DNA of 42,647 nucleotides from contig CAILUD010000070.1 in assembly GCA_903837285.1 (NCBI GenBank), positions 1 through 42,647 on the forward strand. The letters are read 5' to 3'. How positions within the stretch are numbered: the stretch's first letter is position 1; every line of letters begins with the position of its first letter. This document shows positions 35,484-42,647 of the stretch, piece by piece. A program made the position numbers and the translations under genes. The DNA is from an uncultured Bacteroidota bacterium. Lineage in GTDB: Bacteria > Bacteroidota > Bacteroidia > Bacteroidales > GWA2-32-17. Below the pieces are notes generated by a model. It did no database searches. It had not been told where the DNA came from and saw nothing but the letters and a program-made list of their open reading frames with translations.

Positions 35484-37025
35484 ATGAAATATGTTCTCGG
35501 TTTAATTTCCTTATTTTTTTTGTTTTCATTTTCATCTGTAGCTCAAACTAATAATGAAGATACTACATTTATTAGCCCTGAAATAGATTTTCAGGATTTT
35601 TCACGAAACCTAGATAGCATGCTTACTTTATGGTATGTTCAGGGGTCGATTAACCCAACTGGAAACGGAAATAATTTTAGTTTAACAAATGACACAACAA
35701 CATTTCCATTCTATTCTGATGAAATGTATGTAGACAGGCTTGCCAGAATGAACACATACTTTGAGATGACATATAACGACATCGTTAGAAAATATATTGA
35801 ATTTTATTCTATAAAAAGAAGGCGACAGGTTGAGGTAATGTTAGGCCTTTCTGAATACTATTTTCCCATTTTTGAACAGGCTTTGGACAAACATGGACTT
35901 CCTTTAGAATTAAAATTTCTTCCTATTATAGAATCTGCATTAAATCCACGTGCTATTAGTCGTGCAGGCGCATCTGGGTTATGGCAGTTTATGTACACTA
36001 CCGGTAAAATATATAAATTAAATGTAAGTTCGTTTATCGACGACCGTCAAGACCCGGTAAAAGCATCGGAAGCAGCAGCCAGATACCTTAAAGACTTATA
36101 TGATATTTACCATGATTGGCAACTTGTTATTGCAGCCTACAATTGTGGTCCAGGAAATGTTAACAAAGCAATAAAAAGAACCGGAAAAACTACTTATTGG
36201 GGCATTTATGATCGCCTACCAAGAGAAACTCGAGGATATGTTCCTGCTTTTATTGCTGCAGCATTTACAATGACTAACTACAAAGAATTAAGACTTACTC
36301 CAAGAAAAATTGAAATGCCTACAGTAACTGATACAATTCATATTAATAAAGAACTACATTTTTTACAGGTTTCAGAAGTCCTTCAGATACCTATTGAAAA
36401 ACTTCGTCAATTAAATCCTCAATATAAAAAAGACATACTACCTGCAAATTTTGAAACGTTAACTTTAGTTTTGCCAAGTGATTATATTACACAATTTATT
36501 ACTTTAAAAGATTCCATTTTTAATTATAAAGACTCTGTTTTTTTTAGCTCTATCAGACCAAATCAATATGGAAACCCAAACAATAACAACAAAACTGTAA
36601 ATTCCTCTGGCGACGTTAGATTAAGCTATACTGTAAAAAGCGGAGATAGCTTTGGAGTAATTGCAAATAAGTTTCAGGTTACAACCGCCGATATAAAATC
36701 ATGGAATAACATTAAAAAGAATAAATTAATAGCAGGTCAAAAATTAAGCATATACGTGCCAGAGAGTAGTTCTGATAAATACAAGAAATACCTGAATGAT
36801 AAAACCAAAACAGAAAATAAGACACAACCCGTAACAAATAACAATAACGCAAATGTAGCTAAGGGCGATTATATTTATTATACCGTAAAATCGGGCGATA
36901 ATTTTTACACTATCTCAAAAAAATACACGGGAGTCACAGGCGAAGACATTATGAAACTCAATGGAATTACAAATGCCAGAAGTTTAAAAATCGGGCAAAA
37001 ATTAAAAATAAAGAAAAAAGAATAA
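35484..37025 (+). CDS. Lytic murein transglycosylase with two LysM domains (MltD-like)
   Basis: The 513-residue exported protein has a signal peptide (about 1-20), an SLT domain with catalytic E150 in FLPIIESALNP, then ASGLWQFMYTTGKIY and QLVIAAYNCGPGNV, and two C-terminal LysM domains (about 380-430 and 462-509; YTVKSGDSFGVIANKF, YYTVKSGDNFYTISKKY) joined by an Asn/Lys-rich linker. It cuts the MurNAc-GlcNAc bond to form 1,6-anhydro ends; LysM binds glycan chains. The MltD layout is clear. Downstream are two SGNH genes and an MBOAT gene. Confidence 0.93.
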   Translation: MKYVLGLISLFFLFSFSSVAQTNNEDTTFISPEIDFQDFSRNLDSMLTLWYVQGSINPTGNGNNFSLTNDTTTFPFYSDEMYVDRLARMNTYFEMTYNDIVRKYIEFYSIKRRRQVEVMLGLSEYYFPIFEQALDKHGLPLELKFLPIIESALNPRAISRAGASGLWQFMYTTGKIYKLNVSSFIDDRQDPVKASEAAARYLKDLYDIYHDWQLVIAAYNCGPGNVNKAIKRTGKTTYWGIYDRLPRETRGYVPAFIAAAFTMTNYKELRLTPRKIEMPTVTDTIHINKELHFLQVSEVLQIPIEKLRQLNPQYKKDILPANFETLTLVLPSDYITQFITLKDSIFNYKDSVFFSSIRPNQYGNPNNNNKTVNSSGDVRLSYTVKSGDSFGVIANKFQVTTADIKSWNNIKKNKLIAGQKLSIYVPESSSDKYKKYLNDKTKTENKTQPVTNNNNANVAKGDYIYYTVKSGDNFYTISKKYTGVTGEDIMKLNGITNARSLKIGQKLKIKKKE

Positions 37026-37050
37026 ATTAATCGAAAGCTCTTTTTAAGGT

Positions 37051-38538
37051 ATGAAACCACTAAAATCGCTTCTGTTTCTAATTGTAGTATTTGGAATTTT
37101 AACGCTAATTGCATGGGCTACTCCAAAAGGTGGAATAAAATTATTTAACGATTTAAAAATAAAATTCCCAACCCTTTCAAGCATTTTTAACGATAGCACA
37201 ATAAAATACGCCGACATCTCATCTATTATTAAAAAAACCGAATTAAAATCAGACAGTCTGCAATTAAATGACTCGTTGTTAACTATCGATTCTCTTAATG
37301 TTGATAGTTTAGTTACTGTTATTCAACAATTGGAGTTTCCAGATAGCGGGAGAACTGCATTATTGCCTTTTTTCAAAAACGTACAACGTAATGAAGGTTT
37401 AATAAGAGTTTTGCATTATGGAGATAGTCAGATAGAAGGAGATCGCATTACGAGCTTTATTCGCAATCGTTTTCAGGGAAGATTTGGGGGCAGTGGTGCT
37501 GGTATGGTTCCAATTGTTGAAGTGAATAATTTAAGCGGAGCCATATCATTGGACAATACCGGAGAATGGAAACGCTACACATTGTTTGGAAAAATAGACA
37601 AAACAATAAAACATAAAAAATATGGTGTAATGTTAAGCTTTAGCAGATTTGCACCAGTATATAACGATTCTATATCTAACGACACTATTATTTACGAAGC
37701 TTCTGTAAAAATACAAAAAGCTAGCGCAGCCTACGGAAACTGCTATAATTTTAGCGAAATTAAACTACTTTACGGAAATAACAAAAAGCCAGTAATGGCA
37801 GAACTATATGATGGCGATAAACTTTTAGGTTTTGAAACGTTGTTGGGAGGGCAGGATTTTAATATTGCAACATGGAAATTAACTTCTGTTCCTAAAGAAC
37901 TTACTTTAAAGTTTTCGGGAAAAGACAGTCCCGATATTTATGGGATTGCTTTTGACAGCAACAAAGGACTCGCCTTTGACAATATACCATTACGTGGTAG
38001 TTCAGGCACCGACTTCTCTCGCGGAGACTTAAGTCTATTAAAGAAAATGTATGAACAACTTAATGTAAAACTTCTTATTTTTGAATTTGGCGTAAACGTT
38101 GTTCCAAATGTCCAGGAAGATTATACTTTCTACGAAAACTGGATTTACGGTCAGCTTTCTACTTTAAAAAGAATTCATCCGGATATGGGGATAATTGTTA
38201 TAGGGATTTCTGATATGTCGCAAAAAACTGAAAATGGCTATGAGTCATATCCAAATATCGAAAAAATAAGAAATGCTCAGAAAAAAGCTGCATTCCGTGC
38301 TAATTGTGCTTTCTGGGATTTTTACCAAGCTATGGGAGGAAAAAACTCAATGCCAAGCTGGGTAAATGCCGACCCGCCAATGGCTGCAAAAGATTATACA
38401 CATTTAAGTCCAAGAGGCGCAAAAATTACAGCCGAAATGCTTTATAATGCTCTTGTTTCGGAATATAATCTTTATAAAACTACTCACACAGAAACAGCAA
38501 ATAACAAAGCACAAACTATAAAAGCCAAAAACAAATAA
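37051..38538 (+). CDS. SGNH/GDSL-type hydrolase-like protein, membrane-anchored (first of two)
   Basis: The 495-residue protein has one N-terminal helix (7-24), a Ser/Asp-rich linker to about 100, and an SGNH domain with GDSQIEGD (Ser126), the block-III segment FGVNV (Asn kept, but not the usual GxND), and the catalytic DYTH near the end (D448, H451). It resembles the extracellular SGNH proteins that transfer or remove acetyl groups together with an MBOAT protein, such as AlgJ/AlgX or PatB. The substrate is not known. It starts 25 nt after the transglycosylase gene. Confidence 0.82.
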   Translation: MKPLKSLLFLIVVFGILTLIAWATPKGGIKLFNDLKIKFPTLSSIFNDSTIKYADISSIIKKTELKSDSLQLNDSLLTIDSLNVDSLVTVIQQLEFPDSGRTALLPFFKNVQRNEGLIRVLHYGDSQIEGDRITSFIRNRFQGRFGGSGAGMVPIVEVNNLSGAISLDNTGEWKRYTLFGKIDKTIKHKKYGVMLSFSRFAPVYNDSISNDTIIYEASVKIQKASAAYGNCYNFSEIKLLYGNNKKPVMAELYDGDKLLGFETLLGGQDFNIATWKLTSVPKELTLKFSGKDSPDIYGIAFDSNKGLAFDNIPLRGSSGTDFSRGDLSLLKKMYEQLNVKLLIFEFGVNVVPNVQEDYTFYENWIYGQLSTLKRIHPDMGIIVIGISDMSQKTENGYESYPNIEKIRNAQKKAAFRANCAFWDFYQAMGGKNSMPSWVNADPPMAAKDYTHLSPRGAKITAEMLYNALVSEYNLYKTTHTETANNKAQTIKAKNK

Positions 38539-38657
38539 CAAATATCAAAACACAAATATCAAATATTATTTCCCTGTATTTGAGGAAGCTAAGCTGTAAA
38601 AGTTATAAATATTCAAGCTTTTTCAACCTTAGACTTTCAAACTTCCTGCCGGTAGGC

Positions 38658-39908
38658 ATGGCTTTTTATTTACGTTTTTTTACTTTCAACTTAATACTTT
38701 TATCTTTCAACTTTCCTTGTTTTTCTCAAGCATCAATTTTCAACCTACCAGAATATCCTTTTATTAAATACGACTTAGATCGCATCATATTTTCGCAAGA
38801 TAGCAGCAGTTACGATGGTTTATATGCTAAAATGAGCACGCTTGTTTCAAAAGGACAAGGTCAGATTAACATAGTGCACATTGGCGACTCTCATATTCAG
38901 GCCGATTATTTCTCTGGTAGAATGAGAGAGCGGTTACAAACATTCTTTCTTGGTGGTAAGGGCTCTCGTGGTTTTATTTTCCCCTTTAAATTAATTCGTT
39001 CAAATAATGCTTTTAATTTTGCAGTAAACTCAACAGGAGCATGGACAGGTTGTCGAAATATTGAAAGAAATAAATCGTGCACACTTGGTTTAGCGGGCGC
39101 ATCGGCAACAACAACAGATAGTATTTCATCATTCTCAATTCGTTTAAGAAAACAAGATTATCCTTCTTATGATTTTAACAGAGTTAAAGTTTTTCATAAC
39201 ATGGATTCTACAAGTTTTGATATAGAGACAGAAAACTATATTCTTAAACAAGAATTTGTTGACAGCGACTCGCTTGGCTACACTCTTTTCGTAATGAAAA
39301 ATTATTACGACTCATTAACTTTTTATATTACAAAAACTGATACCATACAAAAATCATTTACACTTTTCGGTATTAATCTTGAAAATGAAGATCCTGGAAT
39401 CATTTATCATTCAATTGGTGTAAACGGTGCTGAGGTTGAATCGTTTTTGCGCTGCTCCATTTTATCTTACCAACTTGCAAAACTCAAACCCGATTGGGTT
39501 ATTGTATCGCTTGGAACTAATGATTGCTACTCAACAAAGTGCAATATGCCAGCACTTGAAAGAAATCTTTTAGAGCTTATTAAATTAATTAGAATAGCAC
39601 AACCTGATGTTCCCATTCTTTTTACAACACCTGCTGATAACTATCGCAAACGCCGTTACCATAACCCCGATTGCGCTGTTGCGTCTGATGTTATAATAAA
39701 AGTAGCTAAAGAAAATAATTGCGCCTCATGGAACCTATATGAAATTATGGGTGGATATGGAAGTATGGGAAGCTGGTTAAAATCCGGTTTAGCAGCTCGC
39801 GATAAACTTCATTTTGATAAACCTGGCTATTATCTTCAGGGCGACTTATTATTTAATGCCTTTATTAAAGCTTACGATAACTACATTGATAAAAATACCG
39901 TCTTTTAA
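38658..39908 (+). CDS. SGNH/GDSL-type hydrolase-like protein, secreted (second of two)
   Basis: ATG at 38658 gives a 416-residue protein with a clean signal peptide (FTFNLILLSFNFPCFSQA). An in-frame TTG 26 codons upstream (38580) would bury that signal and is unlikely. The SGNH domain has GDSHIQAD (Ser78), SLGTND for block III and DKLHFD for the Asp-His end, so the catalytic set looks complete. It resembles the preceding gene but is clearly diverged. It ends in TAATG, overlapping the MBOAT start by 1 nt, so they are translationally coupled. A periplasmic O-acetyltransferase or esterase role is inferred. Confidence 0.85.
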   Translation: MAFYLRFFTFNLILLSFNFPCFSQASIFNLPEYPFIKYDLDRIIFSQDSSSYDGLYAKMSTLVSKGQGQINIVHIGDSHIQADYFSGRMRERLQTFFLGGKGSRGFIFPFKLIRSNNAFNFAVNSTGAWTGCRNIERNKSCTLGLAGASATTTDSISSFSIRLRKQDYPSYDFNRVKVFHNMDSTSFDIETENYILKQEFVDSDSLGYTLFVMKNYYDSLTFYITKTDTIQKSFTLFGINLENEDPGIIYHSIGVNGAEVESFLRCSILSYQLAKLKPDWVIVSLGTNDCYSTKCNMPALERNLLELIKLIRIAQPDVPILFTTPADNYRKRRYHNPDCAVASDVIIKVAKENNCASWNLYEIMGGYGSMGSWLKSGLAARDKLHFDKPGYYLQGDLLFNAFIKAYDNYIDKNTVF

Positions 39909-41422
39909 TGGAATGGATTAAAGAAATATTTTTGTATAATCCTGATAAACCAATGATCTTTTCCTCGTTGTTTTTCTGGGGATTTTTTGCTGTTACTCTT
40001 CTTGGTTATTCTATATTTTACAAAAAACATTGGTTACGAAATGCATATTTATTTGTATTAAGTTTATTTTTCTATTACAAATCAGGTGGATATTTTTTCT
40101 CGTTACTAATATTTACTACAGTTGTCGATTACTCGGTAGGGCTTGCTTTGGGGGCAATAAAAAAACAGAATAAAAGAAAACTACTAATACTGGTAAGTGT
40201 TTTTGCTAATCTTTTAGTTCTTGCATATTTTAAATATTCATACTTTTTTATTGATATAACAAATAACCTGTTAGGAACAGATTTTAAAGTTGTAAATTTA
40301 TTAGCAGATTGGACAAATAGCCTATCGGGTTCTCATTTTGATGTAAGCTCAATTATTCTACCTGTTGGAATATCATTCTATACTTTCCAATCAATGAGCT
40401 ATACCATTGATGTTTATCGCAATAAAATAGCACCAGTTAAAAACATTATCGATTTTGGATTTTTTGTAACATTTTTCCCGCAATTAGTTGCCGGTCCTAT
40501 TGTACGAGCAACAGAATTTATCCCTCAGCTTTATCAGGATTATAAACTTACAAAAAACGAATTTGGTTATGCACTTTTTCTCATCCTAAACGGATTGATG
40601 AAAAAAATGATCATTAGCGATTATATTTCAATGAATTTTGTTGATCGTGTTTTTGATAATCCAATGACGTATACCGGATTCGAAAACCTTATGGGTATTT
40701 ATGGATACGCGCTTCAAATTTATTGTGATTTTAGCGGATATACAGATATTGCAATTGGTGTTGGTTTATTGTTAGGATTTAAACTTCCTATAAATTTTAA
40801 CTCGCCTTACAAAGCAGCAAATATTACTGATTTCTGGCGACGCTGGCATATTTCACTATCAACATGGTTACGCGATTACCTATACATTTCTCTTGGCGGA
40901 AACCGCTGCAGTAAATTCCGCAGATATTTAAACCTTTTAATTACTATGGTTCTTGGCGGTTTATGGCATGGTGCAAGTTTCCGTTTTATAATATGGGGAG
41001 CAATACATGGAGTAGCTTTAGCCGGACATAAATTGTGGATGGAATTATTCCCGAATATTAAATCGGGCAATTTCTTTTTAAAATTGTTAGGAGTTTTTGT
41101 AACATTTAACCTTGTAAGTTTTGCGTGGATATTCTTCCGTGCACCTGATATGAAATCTGTAGGCGAAATGTTAAGCCAGATTGGTACTTCGTTTGGTTTT
41201 GCATTAATTCCCGATATTTTAATTTCTTACTGGATAGTATTTGCAATAATTATTGTTGGGTTTGCCATACACTGGCTACCTTCAAATTTTAAAGAGTTTT
41301 ACCGCGGTGCGTTTATTAAAACTCCTATATGGTTAAAAGTAATCATTACCGTACTTGTTGTTATCATTATCTTTCAAGCCAAATCAAGCAACGTACAACC
41401 ATTTATTTATTTTCAGTTTTAA
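39908..41422 (+). CDS. MBOAT family O-acyltransferase (AlgI/DltB/PatA-like)
   Basis: The 504-residue membrane protein has many helices and the MBOAT signatures: LPVGISFYTFQSMSY, FFPQLVAGPIVR, WRRWHISLSTWLRDYLY (H314) and GGLWHGASF (H354, the catalytic His). MBOAT proteins take acetyl groups from cytoplasmic acetyl-CoA and move them through the membrane to an SGNH partner. Here the partners are the two genes upstream. With a transglycosylase in the same run, peptidoglycan is a likely acceptor, but exopolysaccharide acetylation (as AlgI) is equally possible. Its last 12 codons are repeated 221 nt downstream. Confidence 0.92.
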   Translation: MEWIKEIFLYNPDKPMIFSSLFFWGFFAVTLLGYSIFYKKHWLRNAYLFVLSLFFYYKSGGYFFSLLIFTTVVDYSVGLALGAIKKQNKRKLLILVSVFANLLVLAYFKYSYFFIDITNNLLGTDFKVVNLLADWTNSLSGSHFDVSSIILPVGISFYTFQSMSYTIDVYRNKIAPVKNIIDFGFFVTFFPQLVAGPIVRATEFIPQLYQDYKLTKNEFGYALFLILNGLMKKMIISDYISMNFVDRVFDNPMTYTGFENLMGIYGYALQIYCDFSGYTDIAIGVGLLLGFKLPINFNSPYKAANITDFWRRWHISLSTWLRDYLYISLGGNRCSKFRRYLNLLITMVLGGLWHGASFRFIIWGAIHGVALAGHKLWMELFPNIKSGNFFLKLLGVFVTFNLVSFAWIFFRAPDMKSVGEMLSQIGTSFGFALIPDILISYWIVFAIIIVGFAIHWLPSNFKEFYRGAFIKTPIWLKVIITVLVVIIIFQAKSSNVQPFIYFQF

Positions 41423-41426
41423 TGAG
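41383..41426 (+). repeat. 44-nt direct repeat, copy 1 (MBOAT 3' end)
   Basis: This stretch, from ATCAAGCAACGTACAACC to TTTTAATGAG, covers the last 13 codons of the MBOAT gene and its stop. Copy 2 is at 41604-41647 with 3 mismatches in 44 nt. Confidence 0.9.
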
Positions 41427-41603
41427 CCACACAGAGTCTCCTGAAAGGGACTCTGTGCATTTCTATATTCTTTCGCCATTGCATAAGTTATCTCCTGCAA
41501 TCAGTTATTTCCAGCCTTCATCGCTATTGCTTCTCAGAGTCCTTTTTTAAGTATTCGCGAGTTTTTCTGCATTCTGTTAAAAGAGACTCTGAGGAAAATA
41601 GAG
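41427..41603. mobile_element. Hairpin-rich 177-nt segment between direct repeats, MITE-like
   Basis: The heptamer CAGAGTC occurs four times in alternating orientation. Two palindromes result: CACAGAGTC (41430-41438) with GACTCTGTG (41449-41457), and CTCAGAGTC (41533-41541) with GACTCTGAG (41585-41593). The outermost pair, CAGAGTCTC (41432-41440) and GAGACTCTG (41583-41591), could act as terminal inverted repeats. No gene is present. It looks like a small non-autonomous insertion or a remnant. Confidence 0.45.
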
Positions 41604-41647
41604 ATCAAGCAACGTACAACCATTTATATCTTTTCAATTTTAATGAG
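41604..41647 (+). repeat. 44-nt direct repeat, copy 2
   Basis: This is a displaced copy of the MBOAT 3' end. In the MBOAT frame it would encode SSNVQPFISFQF and stop; the functional end is SSNVQPFIYFQF. Of the three base differences, two are synonymous. Confidence 0.9.
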
Positions 41648-41736
41648 TTAAATGCTTTGTTGTTGTAAAAAAATAATTTATATTTGAGTTTAACTACTTA
41701 TTTAGAATATTAAACAATTAGTCTACCTTAAAACAA

Positions 41737-42459
41737 ATGACAAAACTTATGTTTGATCTATTAACTAAATTATATAAAAACTTATTTATATCAAGCATTA
41801 ATATGCTTATTCTGTGTGTTTTAATACTAAATATAAGTTCCTGCAAAAAAGATAAAAAGGCAGAAACAAAAGTTTTTTCTGTATTATCCCAAAGTAGTTC
41901 TGACACACTAATGCAATGTCACAGATATGATATTAGATGGGAAGGCGGAATAGAAGGAGATGTTTGTATTAATTTATTAAAAAACGGTGTAGTTCAGCAA
42001 GTAATAACAAGTAGCACAAAGAATGATGGTATATTTAGCTGGTATGTTCAAAAAATACCTGCTTTAATTGGAAATAATTGTTTTAAAATTCAGGTTGTTA
42101 GCTTAAGTGATAATTCTGTAACAGGACAAAGCAATGCGAATTTCACAATTATAAATGATAATACATCATACGCAAAACGAATAGAATTAATAAGCCCAAA
42201 TGGTGGTGAAGTATGGGGTAGTGGGTTACCTCACTCTATTATATTTGAAAAAAACTTCACAGAAAACGTGAATATTTATATGTATATTGGAAACAGTTCA
42301 TATGGACAATTAAACAACAATCCTGGTGATACCATTATTGTTTACTGTGCAAATTGGCCTACCAATACAAATTATAAAATTAAAGTAGCAAGCGTACTCG
42401 ATCCAAATGTTTGTGATTTTAGTGATGACTATTTTGAACTAAGTGGAGGGGGAAAGTAG
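41737..42459 (+). CDS. Putative lipoprotein with Ig-like/Kre9-KNH-type domains
   Basis: The 240-residue protein has a long N-terminal signal with lipobox ILNISSC (Cys36), followed by KKDKK. ATG at 41749 is an equally good start. Two similar beta-rich units follow: about 50-135 (CHRYDIRWEGG...GIFSWYVQ) and about 145-238 (LISPNGGEVWGSG...NYKIKVASVLDP). The P-N-G-G-E-x-W opening is typical of the Kre9/KNH-like Ig-fold domain seen in surface proteins. The first unit seems to lack its opening strand. Function unknown; it may be a surface adhesin fragment or binding protein. It is preceded by the hairpin insert. Confidence 0.72.
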   Translation: MTKLMFDLLTKLYKNLFISSINMLILCVLILNISSCKKDKKAETKVFSVLSQSSSDTLMQCHRYDIRWEGGIEGDVCINLLKNGVVQQVITSSTKNDGIFSWYVQKIPALIGNNCFKIQVVSLSDNSVTGQSNANFTIINDNTSYAKRIELISPNGGEVWGSGLPHSIIFEKNFTENVNIYMYIGNSSYGQLNNNPGDTIIVYCANWPTNTNYKIKVASVLDPNVCDFSDDYFELSGGGK

Positions 42460-42505
42460 AAATAGATGACGGATCAATTCGCCAGCGAACGCCATGACGA
42501 GCTAA

Positions 42506-42647
42506 TTAATTTCTTCCTCTTAATATAGTAATAAAAACACCATCAAAGTTAGCGTCTGGTGCTGGTGCTGGCGATAAGATTATTTTACCGTATGGGTCAA
42601 TTAAAAAATATGATGGAAAGGCTTTAACATTATACATGTTTTTTAAT
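42506..42647 (-). CDS. C-terminal end of a TlpA/thioredoxin-like protein (partial)
   Basis: The minus strand is open from the window edge to a TAA at 42506-42508. It encodes about 46 residues including YNVKAFPSYFLIDPYGKII and ending FDGVFITILRGRN. The V-x-A-F-P-S-Y-F-L-I-D-P-x-G-K-I pattern is the cis-Pro strand of TlpA-like thioredoxins. The CxxC active site would lie outside the window. A PAPAP stretch near the end is slightly unusual. Confidence 0.7.
   Translation of the reverse strand, partial: LKNMYNVKAFPSYFLIDPYGKIILSPAPAPDANFDGVFITILRGRN

Noticed and set aside
35947-35952. CACGTG, the core of a parS site, inside the transglycosylase gene
   Set aside because: The flanks (AAATC and CTATT) do not fit the parS palindrome TGTTNCACGTGNAACA; it is a chance hexamer in coding DNA.
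38580-38657. N-terminal extension of the second SGNH protein from a TTG
   Set aside because: It would bury a clean signal peptide and is made of repeat-like sequence; ATG 38658 is better.
1-42647. tRNA, rRNA, CRISPR arrays, transposase or phage genes
   Set aside because: No T-loop or acceptor patterns, no spaced repeat series, and no transposase, integrase or capsid protein was seen on either strand.

Overview
The window looks like a chromosome segment of a Bacteroidota member, most likely order Bacteroidales. The DNA is AT-rich. Many genes are preceded by the Bacteroidota sigma-factor promoter pattern (TTTG, about 19 nt, TAnnTTTG) rather than by strong Shine-Dalgarno sites. LpxC is fused to FabZ, a hallmark of the phylum. 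There are lipoproteins, PorE-like TPR/beta-propeller/OmpA proteins, a septoil-knot secreted protein and DUF5683. I see no tRNA, rRNA, CRISPR array, complete insertion sequence or prophage.

Layout. 1-358: intergenic DNA with a possible gene remnant. 359-1510: orphan sensor histidine kinase. 1.6-4.3 kb: DUF177-rpmF-plsX-fabH (ribosome and lipid synthesis). 4.5-6.4 kb: comF-like gene and HD hydrolase, each followed or preceded by one copy of a 76-77-nt dispersed repeat. 6.6-10.1 kb: lpxD-lpxC/fabZ-lpxA (lipid A), closed by a strong terminator. 10.2-12.3 kb: amino acid permease and septoil-knot protein. 12.3-14.6 kb, minus strand: acpP-fabF-rnc. Then purN, a lipoprotein and a 2-oxoacid dehydrogenase E2. 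17.5-26.8 kb: four PorE-like paralogues in two long/short pairs around a GNAT gene. 26.9-28.4 kb, minus strand: a SiaB-SiaC partner-switch pair in which the kinase is internally duplicated. 28.6-32.8 kb: small lipoprotein, MacB/FtsX permease, YgbA-like protein and M2-like metallopeptidase. 33.2-41.4 kb: a co-directional run parA-parB-DUF5683-lytic transglycosylase/LysM-SGNH-SGNH-MBOAT. 41.4-42.6 kb: a hairpin-rich insert between 44-nt direct repeats, a lipoprotein, and the 3' end of a TlpA-like gene on the minus strand.

How the genes work together. Much of the window serves the cell envelope: acyl chains (PlsX, FabH, FabF, ACP, FabZ), lipid A (LpxD, LpxC, LpxA), peptidoglycan-anchored OmpA/SPOR proteins, a murein transglycosylase and a probable O-acetylation module. 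The most unusual items are the tandem SiaB kinase beside SiaC, the duplicated PorE-like pair with an OmpA plus triple-SPOR-like tail, the O-acetylation genes placed after parAB and the transglycosylase, and the duplicated MBOAT 3' end flanking a small palindromic element. All calls rest on reading sequence and motif recall; no database search was run.
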